Source: Bacteroidales bacterium (lineage in GTDB: Bacteria; Bacteroidota; Bacteroidia; Bacteroidales; Tenuifilaceae). From it: 64,000 nucleotides of DNA. Below the pieces are notes generated by a model. The model was not told the origin of the DNA, ran no database searches, and saw nothing but the letters and a program-made list of their open reading frames with translations. This document shows, one piece after another, positions 48,761 through 58,729 of the stretch; the first letter of the stretch is position 1, and the number at the start of each line of letters is the position of its first letter. The position numbers were made by a program, and so were the translations under genes. Where the stretch lies: the NCBI GenBank assembly GCA_013376985.1, contig JACABB010000014.1:1-64000 (forward strand), read 5' to 3'.

Positions 48761-48877
48761 AATAGTATTTTTTCAACTTTCGTCCAATTCAAAGATGGGT
48801 GAAATAGTTAATTGCCAAATGATTATATTTCAGCAGGATTAGAAAATATGCTATCTATCGGACTATTCCAGTCGAAA
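48761..48877. other. AT-rich gap after the inverted repeat, no gene seen
   Basis: This short AT-rich stretch lies between the repeat element and the end of plsC. It contains a T run (TTTTTTCAA) but I see no convincing hairpin, ORF or promoter box. The region 48560-48583 before the element is likewise plain. Confidence 0.35.
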
Positions 48878-49624
48878 TCAAGAAACTACCTTTTGCGGAG
48901 GAATTGCGCTTGCGATTCTACGTCGAACTTCTTCGATCATGTGTTCGGGTTCTTTTTCGTTAAAATGGTTTAGCTGAATGGGTTCGTGAATTACCATTTT
49001 AACGCAACCGGGAAGGATGTTTATTGTGTTCGTTGGTAGTATATCCTTGGTATTGATCACCGTAATGGGAAGTATAGGTAAGTTTACATCGTAGGCGATT
49101 TTGAATGCACCTCTTTTAAATGCACCAAGTTCACCTGTTTTACTTCGAGTCCCTTCTGGAAATATCACTACAGAAGTTCCATTCACTAATTTTCTTTTTG
49201 CCTCGTTGATGCTTTCGAGCGCCTTTATACTATTTGACCTATCGATAAAAATATGACCAACCTTTTCGCTACCAAATCCAACGCCTGGTACTTTGCGGAG
49301 TTCCTTTTTCATTATCCACTTAATATCAATTCCCAACCATCCGTATATCAGAAAAATATCGTAAACGCTTTGATGGTTAGAGACAATCACATAAGATTGT
49401 TTTGGGTTGATATTTTCTTTCCCGCTTACCTTAACAAACATAGGGGTTAAAAAAGCGTTAACCCTCGACCAAATTACACCTCCAATATAACTACCAGCTT
49501 TTTGGTTAATAAGGGTCGAAACAATAACCGCCATTACACCAAAAAAGAGTGTGTTAACTATTAGGAAAGGAAAAAAGACTAACCATTTGTATGGTTGATA
49601 AAGAATAAAGGCTAAACGTTTCAT
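48878..49624 (-). CDS. plsC: 1-acyl-sn-glycerol-3-phosphate acyltransferase
   Basis: This 248-residue membrane-associated enzyme adds the second acyl chain to lysophosphatidic acid in phospholipid synthesis. The N-terminus has a hydrophobic segment (about 10-38). The catalytic NHQSVYD matches the HX4D motif, and the binding motif is FPEGTRSKTGEL. A third motif, LPILPITVINT, follows. It is a stand-alone gene between the repeat element and the hybrid kinase. Confidence 0.94.
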   Translation of the reverse strand: MKRLAFILYQPYKWLVFFPFLIVNTLFFGVMAVIVSTLINQKAGSYIGGVIWSRVNAFLTPMFVKVSGKENINPKQSYVIVSNHQSVYDIFLIYGWLGIDIKWIMKKELRKVPGVGFGSEKVGHIFIDRSNSIKALESINEAKRKLVNGTSVVIFPEGTRSKTGELGAFKRGAFKIAYDVNLPILPITVINTKDILPTNTINILPGCVKMVIHEPIQLNHFNEKEPEHMIEEVRRRIASAIPPQKVVS

Positions 49625-49724
49625 TTTTCAAGGACATTATCATCCTGCGAATTTAGAATTTTGGGAAATGATTTATACCAACAAAATAAATATTTTCTTC
49701 GCACACTCAAATTACTATAAAAAA

Positions 49725-52274
49725 TCAGTTATTCACTTTTTCCTCAAACTTCACCAACTCCTTCTTAAGCGATTTTATGATTGGTTTGATCTGGATATTT
49801 AGCTCATCCGAAAGATCTTTTGCCGTATGAAGATTCTCCTTTTTATCTTCCAGTTTCTCAATCTTTAAAAGTAATCCGGCAATGTTATAAATCTTAAACT
49901 GACGGAATGCAGGTTTCATCTTATGCGCAATTGCTGAGGCATTTTTCAGATCCTTTCCCTGAATATGGCTATTCAGATCGAGAAGATTTTTATAGGTATT
50001 ATCCAAAAAGGTAGTGAGTATGAGTTTTGCCGATTGCATATCGCCACCGGAGAATCGGAAAATATCGGCAAGGTCGTACCCTAAATCTGTATTTATATCC
50101 GTTTCAGCCAAGGGAATAATCTCTTTTTTAATAGTAGCAAAAGGTTCTATGGCATTTATTAAGTCTGCTTCGGTAAAAGGTTTTATTAAGTAACCTGAAA
50201 ATCCTTTCTCGATGAAAAAGTTAGGGTTATCAACCACGCTATTCGCTGTAATTGCAATTACAGGGATTGGTTCGTCTAAGGCATTTATCATTTCAACAAT
50301 ATCGTAACCACTAATTTCTGGCATATGAATATCAGTAAATATGATATGGTACTCCTTTTTAGAAATCAAATCCTTCACGCTACAAGGATCGCCAGTTGAA
50401 TCAACAGCAATACCTAATGATTTAAATAATTCCTCAGATATAATGCGGTTAACCTCATCGTCATCAACAACCAGAACCCGAATATCATGACTAACAACAA
50501 GAGAGTTAATCGACTTCTCTTTTCTCTTTAATAATTCTCCCTTTAATCGGTATGGTATTGTGATATTGATTGATGTTCCCTCACCCTGCTGGCTCTCAAT
50601 ATTTACCTCCCCTCCCTGAAGTTCAGCAAGTCTTTTAACAATTGTTAGTCCAAGTCCTGTTCCGCCATACTTACGGGTAGTACTTGGATCGGCCTGTGTA
50701 AATTCCTCAAAAATAAAGGATTGATGCTCAGGCGAAATACCAATGCCTGTATCCTTTACAGTAATTCTCACTCGAACAAAATCCTCATTGATATCAGCAA
50801 AGCTTGATATTAGTGTTACACTACCACTATCGGTAAATTTAATTGCATTGCTAAGGAGGTTAAGCACTATTTGTTTTAGCCTAAATGGATCACCCCACAG
50901 AGTGGTATTTCCAAGATTATTGGTTATAAGATCGAGACTAATTCCTTTTTCGTTTGCTTTCTGGCGCATTGTATTCAAAGATTCCTGCAGAACTTCCAAA
51001 AGGTTAAATGGCAGATTCTCAATTTTCATTTGCCCTGCTTCAATCTTCGAAAAATCGAGGATGTCATTGATAACGCTGAGTAGATGATTAGATGACGAAG
51101 TAAGTAGTTTAATATAATCGGTTTGTTTTGTGTTAAGTTCTGTTTTTTCGATTTGCCTTGATAGTCCTATAATTGAACTTAGGGGTGTTCTAATTTCATG
51201 GCTCATATTTGCCAAAAATTGCTCCTTCACCTTAAGCAACTTTTCGGCATATTTTTTTGACTCATAAAGTTCGTTTCTGTAATAATTTCCTTTTGTGATA
51301 TCCCTAAAGATAACCGCTAAAAAGAGCAATAACATTATTAGAGCAGCACCTCCCAATGCCAGTACTATGATGGTTGATTTATTTACAACTTCTTGGGCGC
51401 TATTGGTACGTTTATAGGATTGTGATAGTTCTTCCCGTTCAAGAAGGGAAACAATTATCCGAATTTGATCCATAAGTTCCTTGTCACTTTTTAGAAGTTC
51501 CAACTCCTTTGAGCTGGCAAGATCTCTGGCGTTTTCCTGTTCCTTCTTAATCTGATTAAGGATTCCAATCATATTGGCCATTACACTATCGGATACATAA
51601 CCAGAACGGACTATTGTGTCGATTCTGGTTTCAATCTGAACATTGGTAAAGGTTGTATCAACTCTTTCTTTACCCGATATCCATTTCTTTATCTTTCCAA
51701 AAAAACTAGCTTTTTGATTTGGAGAACGCTCAACAACAGTATCCTTTTTTGAAGTGGTTGTAGTTGTTGTTTTAGCAACAACTGGTTTTTTTGCATTTTG
51801 GTTCGATTGGGCTTTTGCTATCTCATTAAGCGCCCTATCGTAAAAAATCGATGAGCGATCTTTCTTTTTAAGATCTATAAATTCATCGAGTACCTTTTCT
51901 TTTCGCTCTAAGAATTGCTTTATAGTCTTAATTTTAGCCCGTTGACTCGAATTATCTTTAGTTAGATAAAGTAACGAATCAACCTTATCGTTAATTTTCA
52001 GAAGAAATGAAAAATAGAAATTCAGATAATCCTCATTCTGGGAAAGATTATATGCACGAATATTACTTTCGGCTTCGTAAATATCTGCAAGAACTGAATT
52101 TAATGTGATTAACTTTTTATTGGGATGCGATAACGATTGTTTAGTTCGGGAAAGTTCAATAAAACCATTGTAAGTTATTGATATTGCCGCTATAGCAAAG
52201 GCTAGAATAATAATAAAGCCAGCTAAAACTTTTGGTTTAATCCAAATCCGTATTGGGCCCTCCACCGTTGACAT
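49725..52274 (-). CDS. Hybrid sensor histidine kinase with receiver and Hpt domains
   Basis: This 849-residue membrane kinase has two helices (about 15-33 and 300-321) that enclose a helical periplasmic region of about 265 residues, similar in form to CHASE3-type sensors. HisKA has FLANMSHEIRTPLSS (His near 356). The ATPase domain is complete, with NLLSNAIKFT, DTGIGIS and KYGGTGLGLTI. A receiver (about 600-720) has VVDDDEVN, IIFTDIHMP and LIKPF. The C-terminal Hpt domain has AIAHKMKPAF (His near 782). The full His-Asp-His relay is in one protein, so the phosphate must leave to another receiver. There is no DNA-binding output and no regulator gene next to it. Confidence 0.93.
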   Translation of the reverse strand: MSTVEGPIRIWIKPKVLAGFIIILAFAIAAISITYNGFIELSRTKQSLSHPNKKLITLNSVLADIYEAESNIRAYNLSQNEDYLNFYFSFLLKINDKVDSLLYLTKDNSSQRAKIKTIKQFLERKEKVLDEFIDLKKKDRSSIFYDRALNEIAKAQSNQNAKKPVVAKTTTTTTSKKDTVVERSPNQKASFFGKIKKWISGKERVDTTFTNVQIETRIDTIVRSGYVSDSVMANMIGILNQIKKEQENARDLASSKELELLKSDKELMDQIRIIVSLLEREELSQSYKRTNSAQEVVNKSTIIVLALGGAALIMLLLFLAVIFRDITKGNYYRNELYESKKYAEKLLKVKEQFLANMSHEIRTPLSSIIGLSRQIEKTELNTKQTDYIKLLTSSSNHLLSVINDILDFSKIEAGQMKIENLPFNLLEVLQESLNTMRQKANEKGISLDLITNNLGNTTLWGDPFRLKQIVLNLLSNAIKFTDSGSVTLISSFADINEDFVRVRITVKDTGIGISPEHQSFIFEEFTQADPSTTRKYGGTGLGLTIVKRLAELQGGEVNIESQQGEGTSINITIPYRLKGELLKRKEKSINSLVVSHDIRVLVVDDDEVNRIISEELFKSLGIAVDSTGDPCSVKDLISKKEYHIIFTDIHMPEISGYDIVEMINALDEPIPVIAITANSVVDNPNFFIEKGFSGYLIKPFTEADLINAIEPFATIKKEIIPLAETDINTDLGYDLADIFRFSGGDMQSAKLILTTFLDNTYKNLLDLNSHIQGKDLKNASAIAHKMKPAFRQFKIYNIAGLLLKIEKLEDKKENLHTAKDLSDELNIQIKPIIKSLKKELVKFEEKVNN

Positions 52275-52350
52275 CTAGCAATTATGGTTTTAGCTAATTT
52301 ATACAGTTTTTAGAAATAAAAAACAGAAACCTTAAAATGGCTAAAAATAA

Positions 52351-52380
52351 ATAAGGGAAAGCAGAAATGCTTTCCCTTAT
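52351..52380 (-). terminator. Terminator of the coiled-coil lipoprotein gene
   Basis: ATAAGGGAAAGCA (52351-52363) and TGCTTTCCCTTAT (52368-52380) form a perfect 13-bp stem around GAAA on the plus strand (TTTC on the minus strand). On the minus strand the stem is followed by TTATTTTTAG. It lies just past the stop of the gene that ends at 52400. Confidence 0.85.
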
Positions 52381-52399
52381 AAAGCGTTATTACTAACTA

Positions 52400-53272
52400 T
52401 TATTCAACAACTAAAACAAGATATTTTGATGCACTCCAAAATTTATTAGCATCTAAAATCTCTATTTTCTCAACAACACCCTCTTGGTTTGCAACTAGTT
52501 TATACGAATCACTTGGATGCACAGTAATTATCTTCACTTTTTTGCTTGATAATGGAAGGCTAGTAAATTTTGTAATATCAATTTTTGTGAAATAGCTGGT
52601 GTTAAAATCATCTTTCAGTTTGCTCGTTTTTCCAAGACCTAGAAAACCACCTGTTTTATCGATGATTTTGTTCAACTCCAATTCCTTTTTTGTACCAAAT
52701 GCGTAGTAAGCCGTATTAATGGCCTCAACTTGCTTGTTTACCGTCTCTGTCAATTTAGTTTTTTCGGTATTTAGAGTATCAACCTTTGCATTTAAGATCG
52801 TAATGGAAAAATCCATCTGAGTAAGTTTATCTTTAAGTACAGATATTTCAGCATCCCTTTCCTGAATAGTTTGGTTGGTTTGAGCAATCAGCTTCTCAAA
52901 TTCAGCGATTTTAATGTTAGATTCTTTGAGTTTGCTATTCAAATATTGGATAGAACGCTTATTCTTAGCCATCAATTCGTTGATAGTTTTGATATCCTCG
53001 TTAATTTGCTCACGAGTATCCTTTTTAAGCTCTGTTCCAGCAGTGGTGTTTTTCGAGATAACATTCTCTTTTTCTTTTATTAGCGCAAGATTGGATTCAA
53101 TCTCATTTAACATTTGGAAGAATCCATTAATGGTGGAATCTTTTGCCTTAGTCTCAATGCGTAAAGCCGCATTTTCCTTGGTTAGAAGTTCTATCTGTTT
53201 CTTTTCCTTCTCTTTGCAACTGGTAGCAACTAATACAAGTGCCATTGATGCAATAAATAATAGTCTGTTCAT
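52400..53272 (-). CDS. Coiled-coil lipoprotein of unknown function
   Basis: This 290-residue protein, started at the ATG at 53272, gives a lipoprotein signal MNRLLFIASMALVLVATSC. The reading frame is open further upstream, but the extra residues lack signal character. Residues 25-200 are a long heptad-rich coiled coil with many Lys, Glu and Leu (for example IKTINELMAKNKRSIQYLNSKLKESNIKI). The C-terminal 90 residues look globular (GGFLGLGKTSKLKDDF, IITVHPSDSYKLVANQEGVVEKIEIL). I do not recognise the family. It could be an envelope-spanning spacer. It lies between two minus-strand hybrid kinases and has its own terminator. Confidence 0.7.
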   Translation of the reverse strand: MNRLLFIASMALVLVATSCKEKEKKQIELLTKENAALRIETKAKDSTINGFFQMLNEIESNLALIKEKENVISKNTTAGTELKKDTREQINEDIKTINELMAKNKRSIQYLNSKLKESNIKIAEFEKLIAQTNQTIQERDAEISVLKDKLTQMDFSITILNAKVDTLNTEKTKLTETVNKQVEAINTAYYAFGTKKELELNKIIDKTGGFLGLGKTSKLKDDFNTSYFTKIDITKFTSLPLSSKKVKIITVHPSDSYKLVANQEGVVEKIEILDANKFWSASKYLVLVVE

Positions 53273-53495
53273 GTTTAGTATTTTTTTATATAGTACTAAA
53301 ATCGATCCAAATTGCACGAAGGCCATACGTGTAATTCGTATCAATTTAATAATCTGATACTTGTATGTATTGCAAATAGCAACTCCTCCCTATATGGCTG
53401 ATTATCTGTGGATATTATTCAACAAAATGGGGTTGATGAATTAGAGATTTCCGAACTATTCCACCTTGCTTTGACTATCGGTATAACAAACTAAA

Positions 53496-55982
53496 TCAAT
53501 CATTTTCAAAGCATTTTGAAATGGTTGAGTATAAGTCGTCAGGTTCTATCGGTTTGGTTATATAGTATTTACATCCCGCTTCAAGCGAAAGATTTTTCTC
53601 ATCACTAAGTACGTTTGCTGTTTGGGCTATAACGGTTAGGTTTTTCCTTATCGCTTTAACCCGTTTAGTGGCATCATAACCCGACATAAAAGGGAGTTGG
53701 ATATCCATTAGGACAAGATCAATTACCTCGTCAGATTGACAAATGGTTATGGCATCCTCACCACTTTTTGCATGAATAATTTTAAGACCACTTCCTTTCA
53801 GAATAGCCTGGATAAACTGAAAACTAATTTGATCGTCTTCAACAACGAGTACAACTTTATTCGGCCAGTAATTAGTATCTGGTTCAAGTCTTTGGTTAGC
53901 ATTATTATCATTCAAATTAACAGGAGAAAAAGGAATCACAAAATAGAATAAAGAGCCTTTATTAAGAGTGGATTCCACATATAAATCACCCCCTAAGATG
54001 TTTGCCAATCGCTTGGATATAGACAAACCCAGCCCTGCTCCACGGTGCGAGGGTTGATTAGGTTGAATATGCCTGTAAAAACGATCGAATATCTTACTCA
54101 ACTGATTATCAGGAATCCCAACCCCCGTATCTTTTACATAAAACTTAATGCTATTATGCTTTTCGAATGAATAGCCAAGTTCTATTTCACCTTCGCTAGT
54201 GAATTTGTATGCATTATCAATAAGGTTTATTAAAATTTGCTCAACTCTAATGGGGTCTATAATAATGTTACTCTTTTCGTCGTTTTGTGATTTAACTATT
54301 TTTAAGGTAACCCCATCCTTTCTATAAAGGTAGTTGGCGTTGTTGAAAATTAATGAAAGTTCGTCGAGTCTTTTATTGATATTGCAGGTGGTGTAATTAA
54401 TTTCCATTTGGCCTGCCTCAATCTTAGATAGACTAACAATATCATTTATAATTTGAAGCAAACTCCTGCCTTGTCTATTAATTACATCAAGGTACAGTTT
54501 CCTATCCTCAAGGGAAAGATCATTATTCTCAAGAACCTTAGCAAAACCAAGTATCCCATTCATTGGAGTTCGAACCTCATGGCTCATATTAGCTAAAAAC
54601 ACACTCTTGAGTTTATCCGATTCCTCTGCTTTTTTAAGCGCATCAGAAAGTTCTTTCGTTCTCCTATCAGTTTTAGTCTCAAGTTCAACATTTAGATTAT
54701 TTAACTCCTTATTGAACTGCATAATCTGATAATTTCTGGCACGTAATTTCCTTAACAAGAAAATTGTATAGATAAGAAGCGAAATAGCAATTATAGAAAT
54801 AATAAGAAAACAAAGTTGCAACCCCTGTGATCGCTGAAACTTTACACTTTCAATTTTAAGATTTGCTTGTAAAAGTCTATTCTGATAATCTTTCTTTTCA
54901 GATTCATACTTAGCGGTAAAATCAGACAATTTATCGGAAACTTGCTTGTGGAAAATTTTCTCAACCATTGCAGCATATTTAAGCATCATTGCACGCGATT
55001 GATAAAGATTTCCAATAGCGAGGTAGTAATCGGATAGAACTTTGTAACTATCTTTTAAGGCTATATAATTTTCAACGTGTTCGGCTTTTTTTTCAATTTC
55101 CAGCAAGTATTCATACGCTTTTTGGAAGTCTTTGATCTTAAGGTTAACACTCGCCAAACTGATATAATCCTCTACAATGCCATAGCTGTTCTTAATAAGT
55201 TGATGAAGCTTTAAGGCTTCCAAATAATAATCTATCGCTTTACTGTAGTTATCAATCTTTTCATGTACCTGCCCAATACTCTCATAGGTATTAGCAAGAT
55301 TTAAAGTGTCATTAATTTCATTCTTAATTATTATTGCTTTATTGAACCACACCAAAGCTTCTTGATACTTACCGATAGAACTATAGGCCAATCCAATATT
55401 ATTTTGAGTAGATGAGTAACCCTTTTTATCGCCAACCTCATCGAATAGCAGTAGAGCCTGATTATGGTAATTTAGAGATTGCTCAATTTGTTTAGTTTGT
55501 TGGTGTATTATCCCTAAATTATTTAGAATTGAAGCTTTTAAATTTTTAAATTTTAAATTTTCGCTGATTTTTAATGCCTTTTGCAAGTATTCAATTGCCA
55601 AGTCGTACTCACTCATCATCTGATAGCAATTACCAATATTATTCATCACACTAGCTAATGAAGTACTATCCTTTTGCAGTGTATATATTTGTTCCGATTG
55701 TTTAAAAAAATCTATTGCAGTACTAAATCGATTAAGATCGCGGTTTGATTCCCCTAATAGTTGATAAGCCCTTGCTACTAAGTCGGGTTTGTTGATTTTT
55801 GAGAGTAAAGCAAGAGCTTGGTTAGAAATTTTAATTACCCGTTCAGGTTTACAACCACTCTCTGAAGCAACCCTCAGTAAAGTGGCAGGATTTGCCTGAT
55901 CGATTCGATTTTGAGATAATAATGGAGAGGCAAAGGAAATTGAGGTAAAACATATTAGTAGGAAACGTGTAAAATTGTTCAT
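53496..55982 (-). CDS. TPR-containing hybrid histidine kinase with receiver domain
   Basis: This 828-residue protein has a signal peptide (1-23) and a periplasmic region of about eight TPR-like units (about 60-340, with repeats such as ATVMNNIGNCYQMMSEYDLAIEYLQKAL-type helices). A membrane helix lies at about 386-408 and a coiled coil at 408-455. HisKA has FLANMSHEVRTPMNG (His near 467). The ATPase domain has NLIDNAYKFT, DTGVGIP and HRGAGLGLSI. The C-terminal receiver (about 705-826) has VVEDDQIS, LVLMDIQLP and YITKPIEP. TPR sensors of this kind are common in this phylum. No response regulator is encoded nearby and the protein has no DNA-binding output. Confidence 0.93.
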   Translation of the reverse strand: MNNFTRFLLICFTSISFASPLLSQNRIDQANPATLLRVASESGCKPERVIKISNQALALLSKINKPDLVARAYQLLGESNRDLNRFSTAIDFFKQSEQIYTLQKDSTSLASVMNNIGNCYQMMSEYDLAIEYLQKALKISENLKFKNLKASILNNLGIIHQQTKQIEQSLNYHNQALLLFDEVGDKKGYSSTQNNIGLAYSSIGKYQEALVWFNKAIIIKNEINDTLNLANTYESIGQVHEKIDNYSKAIDYYLEALKLHQLIKNSYGIVEDYISLASVNLKIKDFQKAYEYLLEIEKKAEHVENYIALKDSYKVLSDYYLAIGNLYQSRAMMLKYAAMVEKIFHKQVSDKLSDFTAKYESEKKDYQNRLLQANLKIESVKFQRSQGLQLCFLIISIIAISLLIYTIFLLRKLRARNYQIMQFNKELNNLNVELETKTDRRTKELSDALKKAEESDKLKSVFLANMSHEVRTPMNGILGFAKVLENNDLSLEDRKLYLDVINRQGRSLLQIINDIVSLSKIEAGQMEINYTTCNINKRLDELSLIFNNANYLYRKDGVTLKIVKSQNDEKSNIIIDPIRVEQILINLIDNAYKFTSEGEIELGYSFEKHNSIKFYVKDTGVGIPDNQLSKIFDRFYRHIQPNQPSHRGAGLGLSISKRLANILGGDLYVESTLNKGSLFYFVIPFSPVNLNDNNANQRLEPDTNYWPNKVVLVVEDDQISFQFIQAILKGSGLKIIHAKSGEDAITICQSDEVIDLVLMDIQLPFMSGYDATKRVKAIRKNLTVIAQTANVLSDEKNLSLEAGCKYYITKPIEPDDLYSTISKCFEND

Positions 55983-56079
55983 ATCATTTATTTACTGGTT
56001 GCGAAGATAACTTGCATTTTTCTTAAAGTCAACATTTGATTGATAAGATAATCGTGACCAACCTTGGGTAATAAATTCT

Positions 56080-56087
56080 TATCTTTG
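56080..56087 (+). promoter_or_regulatory. -7 box of the TonB-like gene
   Basis: TATCTTTG matches TAnnTTTG and lies 17 bases before the ATG at 56105. A TTG at 56064-56066 is only 13 bases upstream, so it is not a good -33. Confidence 0.45.
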
Positions 56088-56104
56088 TTCACTTTTTATT
56101 AATT

Positions 56105-56908
56105 ATGCCTAAAACACAAAGCATTGGTAATGGTTTCTATGTCTGGATCGAAAGTCTAGCCGAAAGGGTTTTTGACTACTGGGAAAGGCATAAAGTTGGA
56201 ATACTCGGAACAATTTCCATCCACCTTTCAATTTTAATAGTACTACTAATCGTAAAGATGAAGAGTAACCCTGTAGCTAAAAATGATATTGAAATAAACT
56301 TTAACAATGAACTTCTTCCCATTTCCGAAGAGCAAAAGGAAAAAATTGATAAAGAAGCTTTGGCTATAGAAAAATTACTCCACCAAGGACTAGAAGCGAA
56401 CGCTGTGAAGAATGTAGCGGTTGATGCTGCTGCTTCGAATGAGTTAAACCCAACCCTTAAGGACGACAAAGGGATTAATGCTTCTGATTTGTATCAGGAA
56501 GTTGGTAGGGTTAAAGAAAAATTAAACCAAAGTAAGGATCTTTATGCGAAATCACAGCTAAAGGGTCAGGAGGAAATTCCAAATACTCCTGATAAAAATA
56601 CAATACCCAAAGATGAAAGTAAATATAAAGGCCCAGCAGTAATTTCATACTACCTCGAAGGGCGAAAAGCAATCTTCCTCCCAGTTCCCTCCTATAAATG
56701 CCAATTTGGAGGACAAGTTGTGGTTGATATTGAGGTAGGGCGTGATGGAAAAGTTGTTAATGCTAGAATTGATCCCAAAAACTCATTGAATGACGATTGT
56801 ATTGATGAAGCTGCAATAAAATCAGCATACGACAGCTATTTTACAGTATCACCAGATTCACCAACAAAGCAGAAGGGAAGTATCACATATCTATTTGTAC
56901 CTCAATAG
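56105..56908 (+). CDS. TonB-like energy transducer
   Basis: This 267-residue protein has one membrane helix (about 33-51, GILGTISIHLSILIVLLIV) after a short cytoplasmic part, as in TonB. A long charged linker of about 115 residues follows. The C-terminal domain (about 170-267) has GGQVVVDIEVGRDGKVVNARID, which matches the TonB C-terminal beta pattern. The linker is not as Pro-rich as in proteobacterial TonB. It probably spans the periplasm to an outer-membrane receptor. No ExbB, ExbD or receptor gene lies next to it. Its stop codon directly abuts the stop of the convergent alanine dehydrogenase gene. Confidence 0.8.
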   Translation: MPKTQSIGNGFYVWIESLAERVFDYWERHKVGILGTISIHLSILIVLLIVKMKSNPVAKNDIEINFNNELLPISEEQKEKIDKEALAIEKLLHQGLEANAVKNVAVDAAASNELNPTLKDDKGINASDLYQEVGRVKEKLNQSKDLYAKSQLKGQEEIPNTPDKNTIPKDESKYKGPAVISYYLEGRKAIFLPVPSYKCQFGGQVVVDIEVGRDGKVVNARIDPKNSLNDDCIDEAAIKSAYDSYFTVSPDSPTKQKGSITYLFVPQ

Positions 56909-58132
56909 TTAAAAAGCAGCCATAAGTAGGTTGATATCTCTTGATGGAATATTGTAAAGTCTTCCAAGGTAATCATTTGTTAGTATTCCATTAAATATAT
57001 ACACCCCATTTCTAAGTCCTGGATCATCTTTCAATTGTGATTTAATTCCCCCAGCCTCACCAATTTCGGTAATTAATGGAGAAAAAACGTTACTCATGGC
57101 AATAGATGCAGTGCGTGCAACCCTCGATGTGATATTAGGCACACAATAGTGTATAACATTATGTTTAACAAAAGCAGGCTTGCTATTGTCGCGCATTTCG
57201 GATGTTTCAAAGCACCCACCCTTATCAATGCTTAAATCAATAATAACAGAACCTTTTTTCATTTTTTTAACCAATTCCTCACAAACAATAAATCCACCTT
57301 TAATCTCTTCTGGTGAAAGTGTACCAATTACAACATCAGCAGTTCTAAGCACTCTTTCAAGAACTTGGGGATGGAAAATTGAAGTAAACAATCTTTGTCC
57401 AAGAATATTTTGAAGATCATTCAACCTCTTAATAGAATCGTCAAATACCTTTACCATCGCACCAAGACCTAGAGCTGCTCTAGCGGCGAATTCTGCTGCC
57501 GTTCCTGCCCCAAGGATAACAATTTCGGTTGGTGTTATACCTGTAACTCCACCAAGCATAACCCCCTTGCCTTTATTTACATTGCTTAAATATTCTGCGG
57601 CCACCAGTATTGAAGTACTACCTGCAATAGAACTCATAGCTCGCACAAGAGGAAAAGCCCCATCTTGATCGTGGATGTTTTCGAATGCAATAGCGGTGAT
57701 GCGCTTTTGCATAAGGTTTCGAAGATATTGACCTGCCGAAGAGTTCAGATGTAGTGATGATATTATTACCTGTCCCTCATTTAGATATTCGGTTTCTTTC
57801 AATATAAGCGGTGCAACCTTAAGAATAATCTCGCTTTTAAAAACTTCCTGAGATGACTCCACAATTTGTCCTCCCCGTTCGCTATAATCGGTGTCGGTAT
57901 AATTGGCTAAATTCCCCGCACCTTTTTCAATAATTATTTCATGCCCCTCATCAACTAGCATCTCTACCGCCTCAGGGGTTAGTGGAATTCTACACTCTGT
58001 AGCATCAGTTTCTTTTGGAATTCCAATTGTGATACGCTTATTCTTCCTACCTGTTTCCAACATCTCCTCTTGCGGCATAAGTCCTTTTGAATAAGGAAAT
58101 TGAGGTGTAGGCCTAGATATCCTTCCCATCAT
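56909..58132 (-). CDS. ald: Alanine dehydrogenase
   Basis: This 407-residue cytoplasmic enzyme interconverts alanine and pyruvate with NAD. The N-terminal substrate domain carries the conserved Arg in ECRIPLTPEAV, the Lys in LKVAPLI and the His in SSLHLNSS. The NAD-binding fold has VILGAGTAAEFAARAALGLG. The leading 30 residues (FPYSKGLMPQEEMLE) are an extension typical of the Bacteroidota form. Start at 58132 or the next codon (58129). A transhydrogenase alpha subunit is the main alternative reading, but the single-protein length and the Arg, Lys and His residues favour alanine dehydrogenase. It is the last gene of a minus-strand run after tsaE, separated by 165 bases. Confidence 0.88.
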   Translation of the reverse strand: MMGRISRPTPQFPYSKGLMPQEEMLETGRKNKRITIGIPKETDATECRIPLTPEAVEMLVDEGHEIIIEKGAGNLANYTDTDYSERGGQIVESSQEVFKSEIILKVAPLILKETEYLNEGQVIISSLHLNSSAGQYLRNLMQKRITAIAFENIHDQDGAFPLVRAMSSIAGSTSILVAAEYLSNVNKGKGVMLGGVTGITPTEIVILGAGTAAEFAARAALGLGAMVKVFDDSIKRLNDLQNILGQRLFTSIFHPQVLERVLRTADVVIGTLSPEEIKGGFIVCEELVKKMKKGSVIIDLSIDKGGCFETSEMRDNSKPAFVKHNVIHYCVPNITSRVARTASIAMSNVFSPLITEIGEAGGIKSQLKDDPGLRNGVYIFNGILTNDYLGRLYNIPSRDINLLMAAF

Positions 58133-58297
58133 ATACAGTATTAAATATCAATTATTTAAAACTTAAAAAAAAGCATATTTTATTGAACGTTACTCTTTAA
58201 TAATAAGTTGCTTATAAATATATGGTAAAGTTTACCCCAAATCAACTTAAAACATGAATATATTAAAATATAGATGAGAAAAATGTATGAGATAATT

Positions 58298-58723
58298 TTA
58301 TTCAATTCTTGTTACAAATCTACTCCCATTAATATTGACAAGAATGGATATTTTGCATACGCCTTCGATTGGAAGTATTTCATCAATAAGTTCAGGCCAT
58401 TCGATAAAACATAAACCTTCCGTTTTATAGAAATACTCTTCGTAGCCAAAATCAAAAACCTCTTCAATTTTATTAATTCGATAAAAATCAAAATGGTAGA
58501 TTGGTTGTAAATCTTTATCTCGATACTCATTTACTAATGCAAAAGTTGGGCTTGCTACATTATCTTTAACTCCAAGCTCTTGGCAAATCGCTTTTATTAG
58601 GGTTGTTTTTCCGGCACCCATACCCCCATAAAAACAAACAATCCTGTTTTTATCAATCATCTGCAAAACATCTATTGCAGCTTTATGGATTTCCGAGAGC
58701 GATTGTATTGTAATTGGTTCCAT
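58298..58723 (-). CDS. tsaE: tRNA threonylcarbamoyladenosine biosynthesis ATPase TsaE
   Basis: This 141-residue ATPase acts with TsaB and TsaD in making the t6A modification of tRNA. It has the P-loop GGMGAGKTTL, then SPTFALVNEY, HFDFYRI and the C-terminal FIEWPELI, all diagnostic. The start is the ATG at 58723 (a TTG one codon upstream is unlikely). It lies only 6 bases after the porX stop, so cotranscription with porX is probable. Confidence 0.95.
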   Translation of the reverse strand: MEPITIQSLSEIHKAAIDVLQMIDKNRIVCFYGGMGAGKTTLIKAICQELGVKDNVASPTFALVNEYRDKDLQPIYHFDFYRINKIEEVFDFGYEEYFYKTEGLCFIEWPELIDEILPIEGVCKISILVNINGSRFVTRIE

Positions 58724-58729
58724 CAACAG

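Noticed and set aside
53273-53344. 24-residue extension of the coiled-coil lipoprotein
   Set aside because: A lipoprotein signal starts exactly at the internal ATG, and the extension would hide it.
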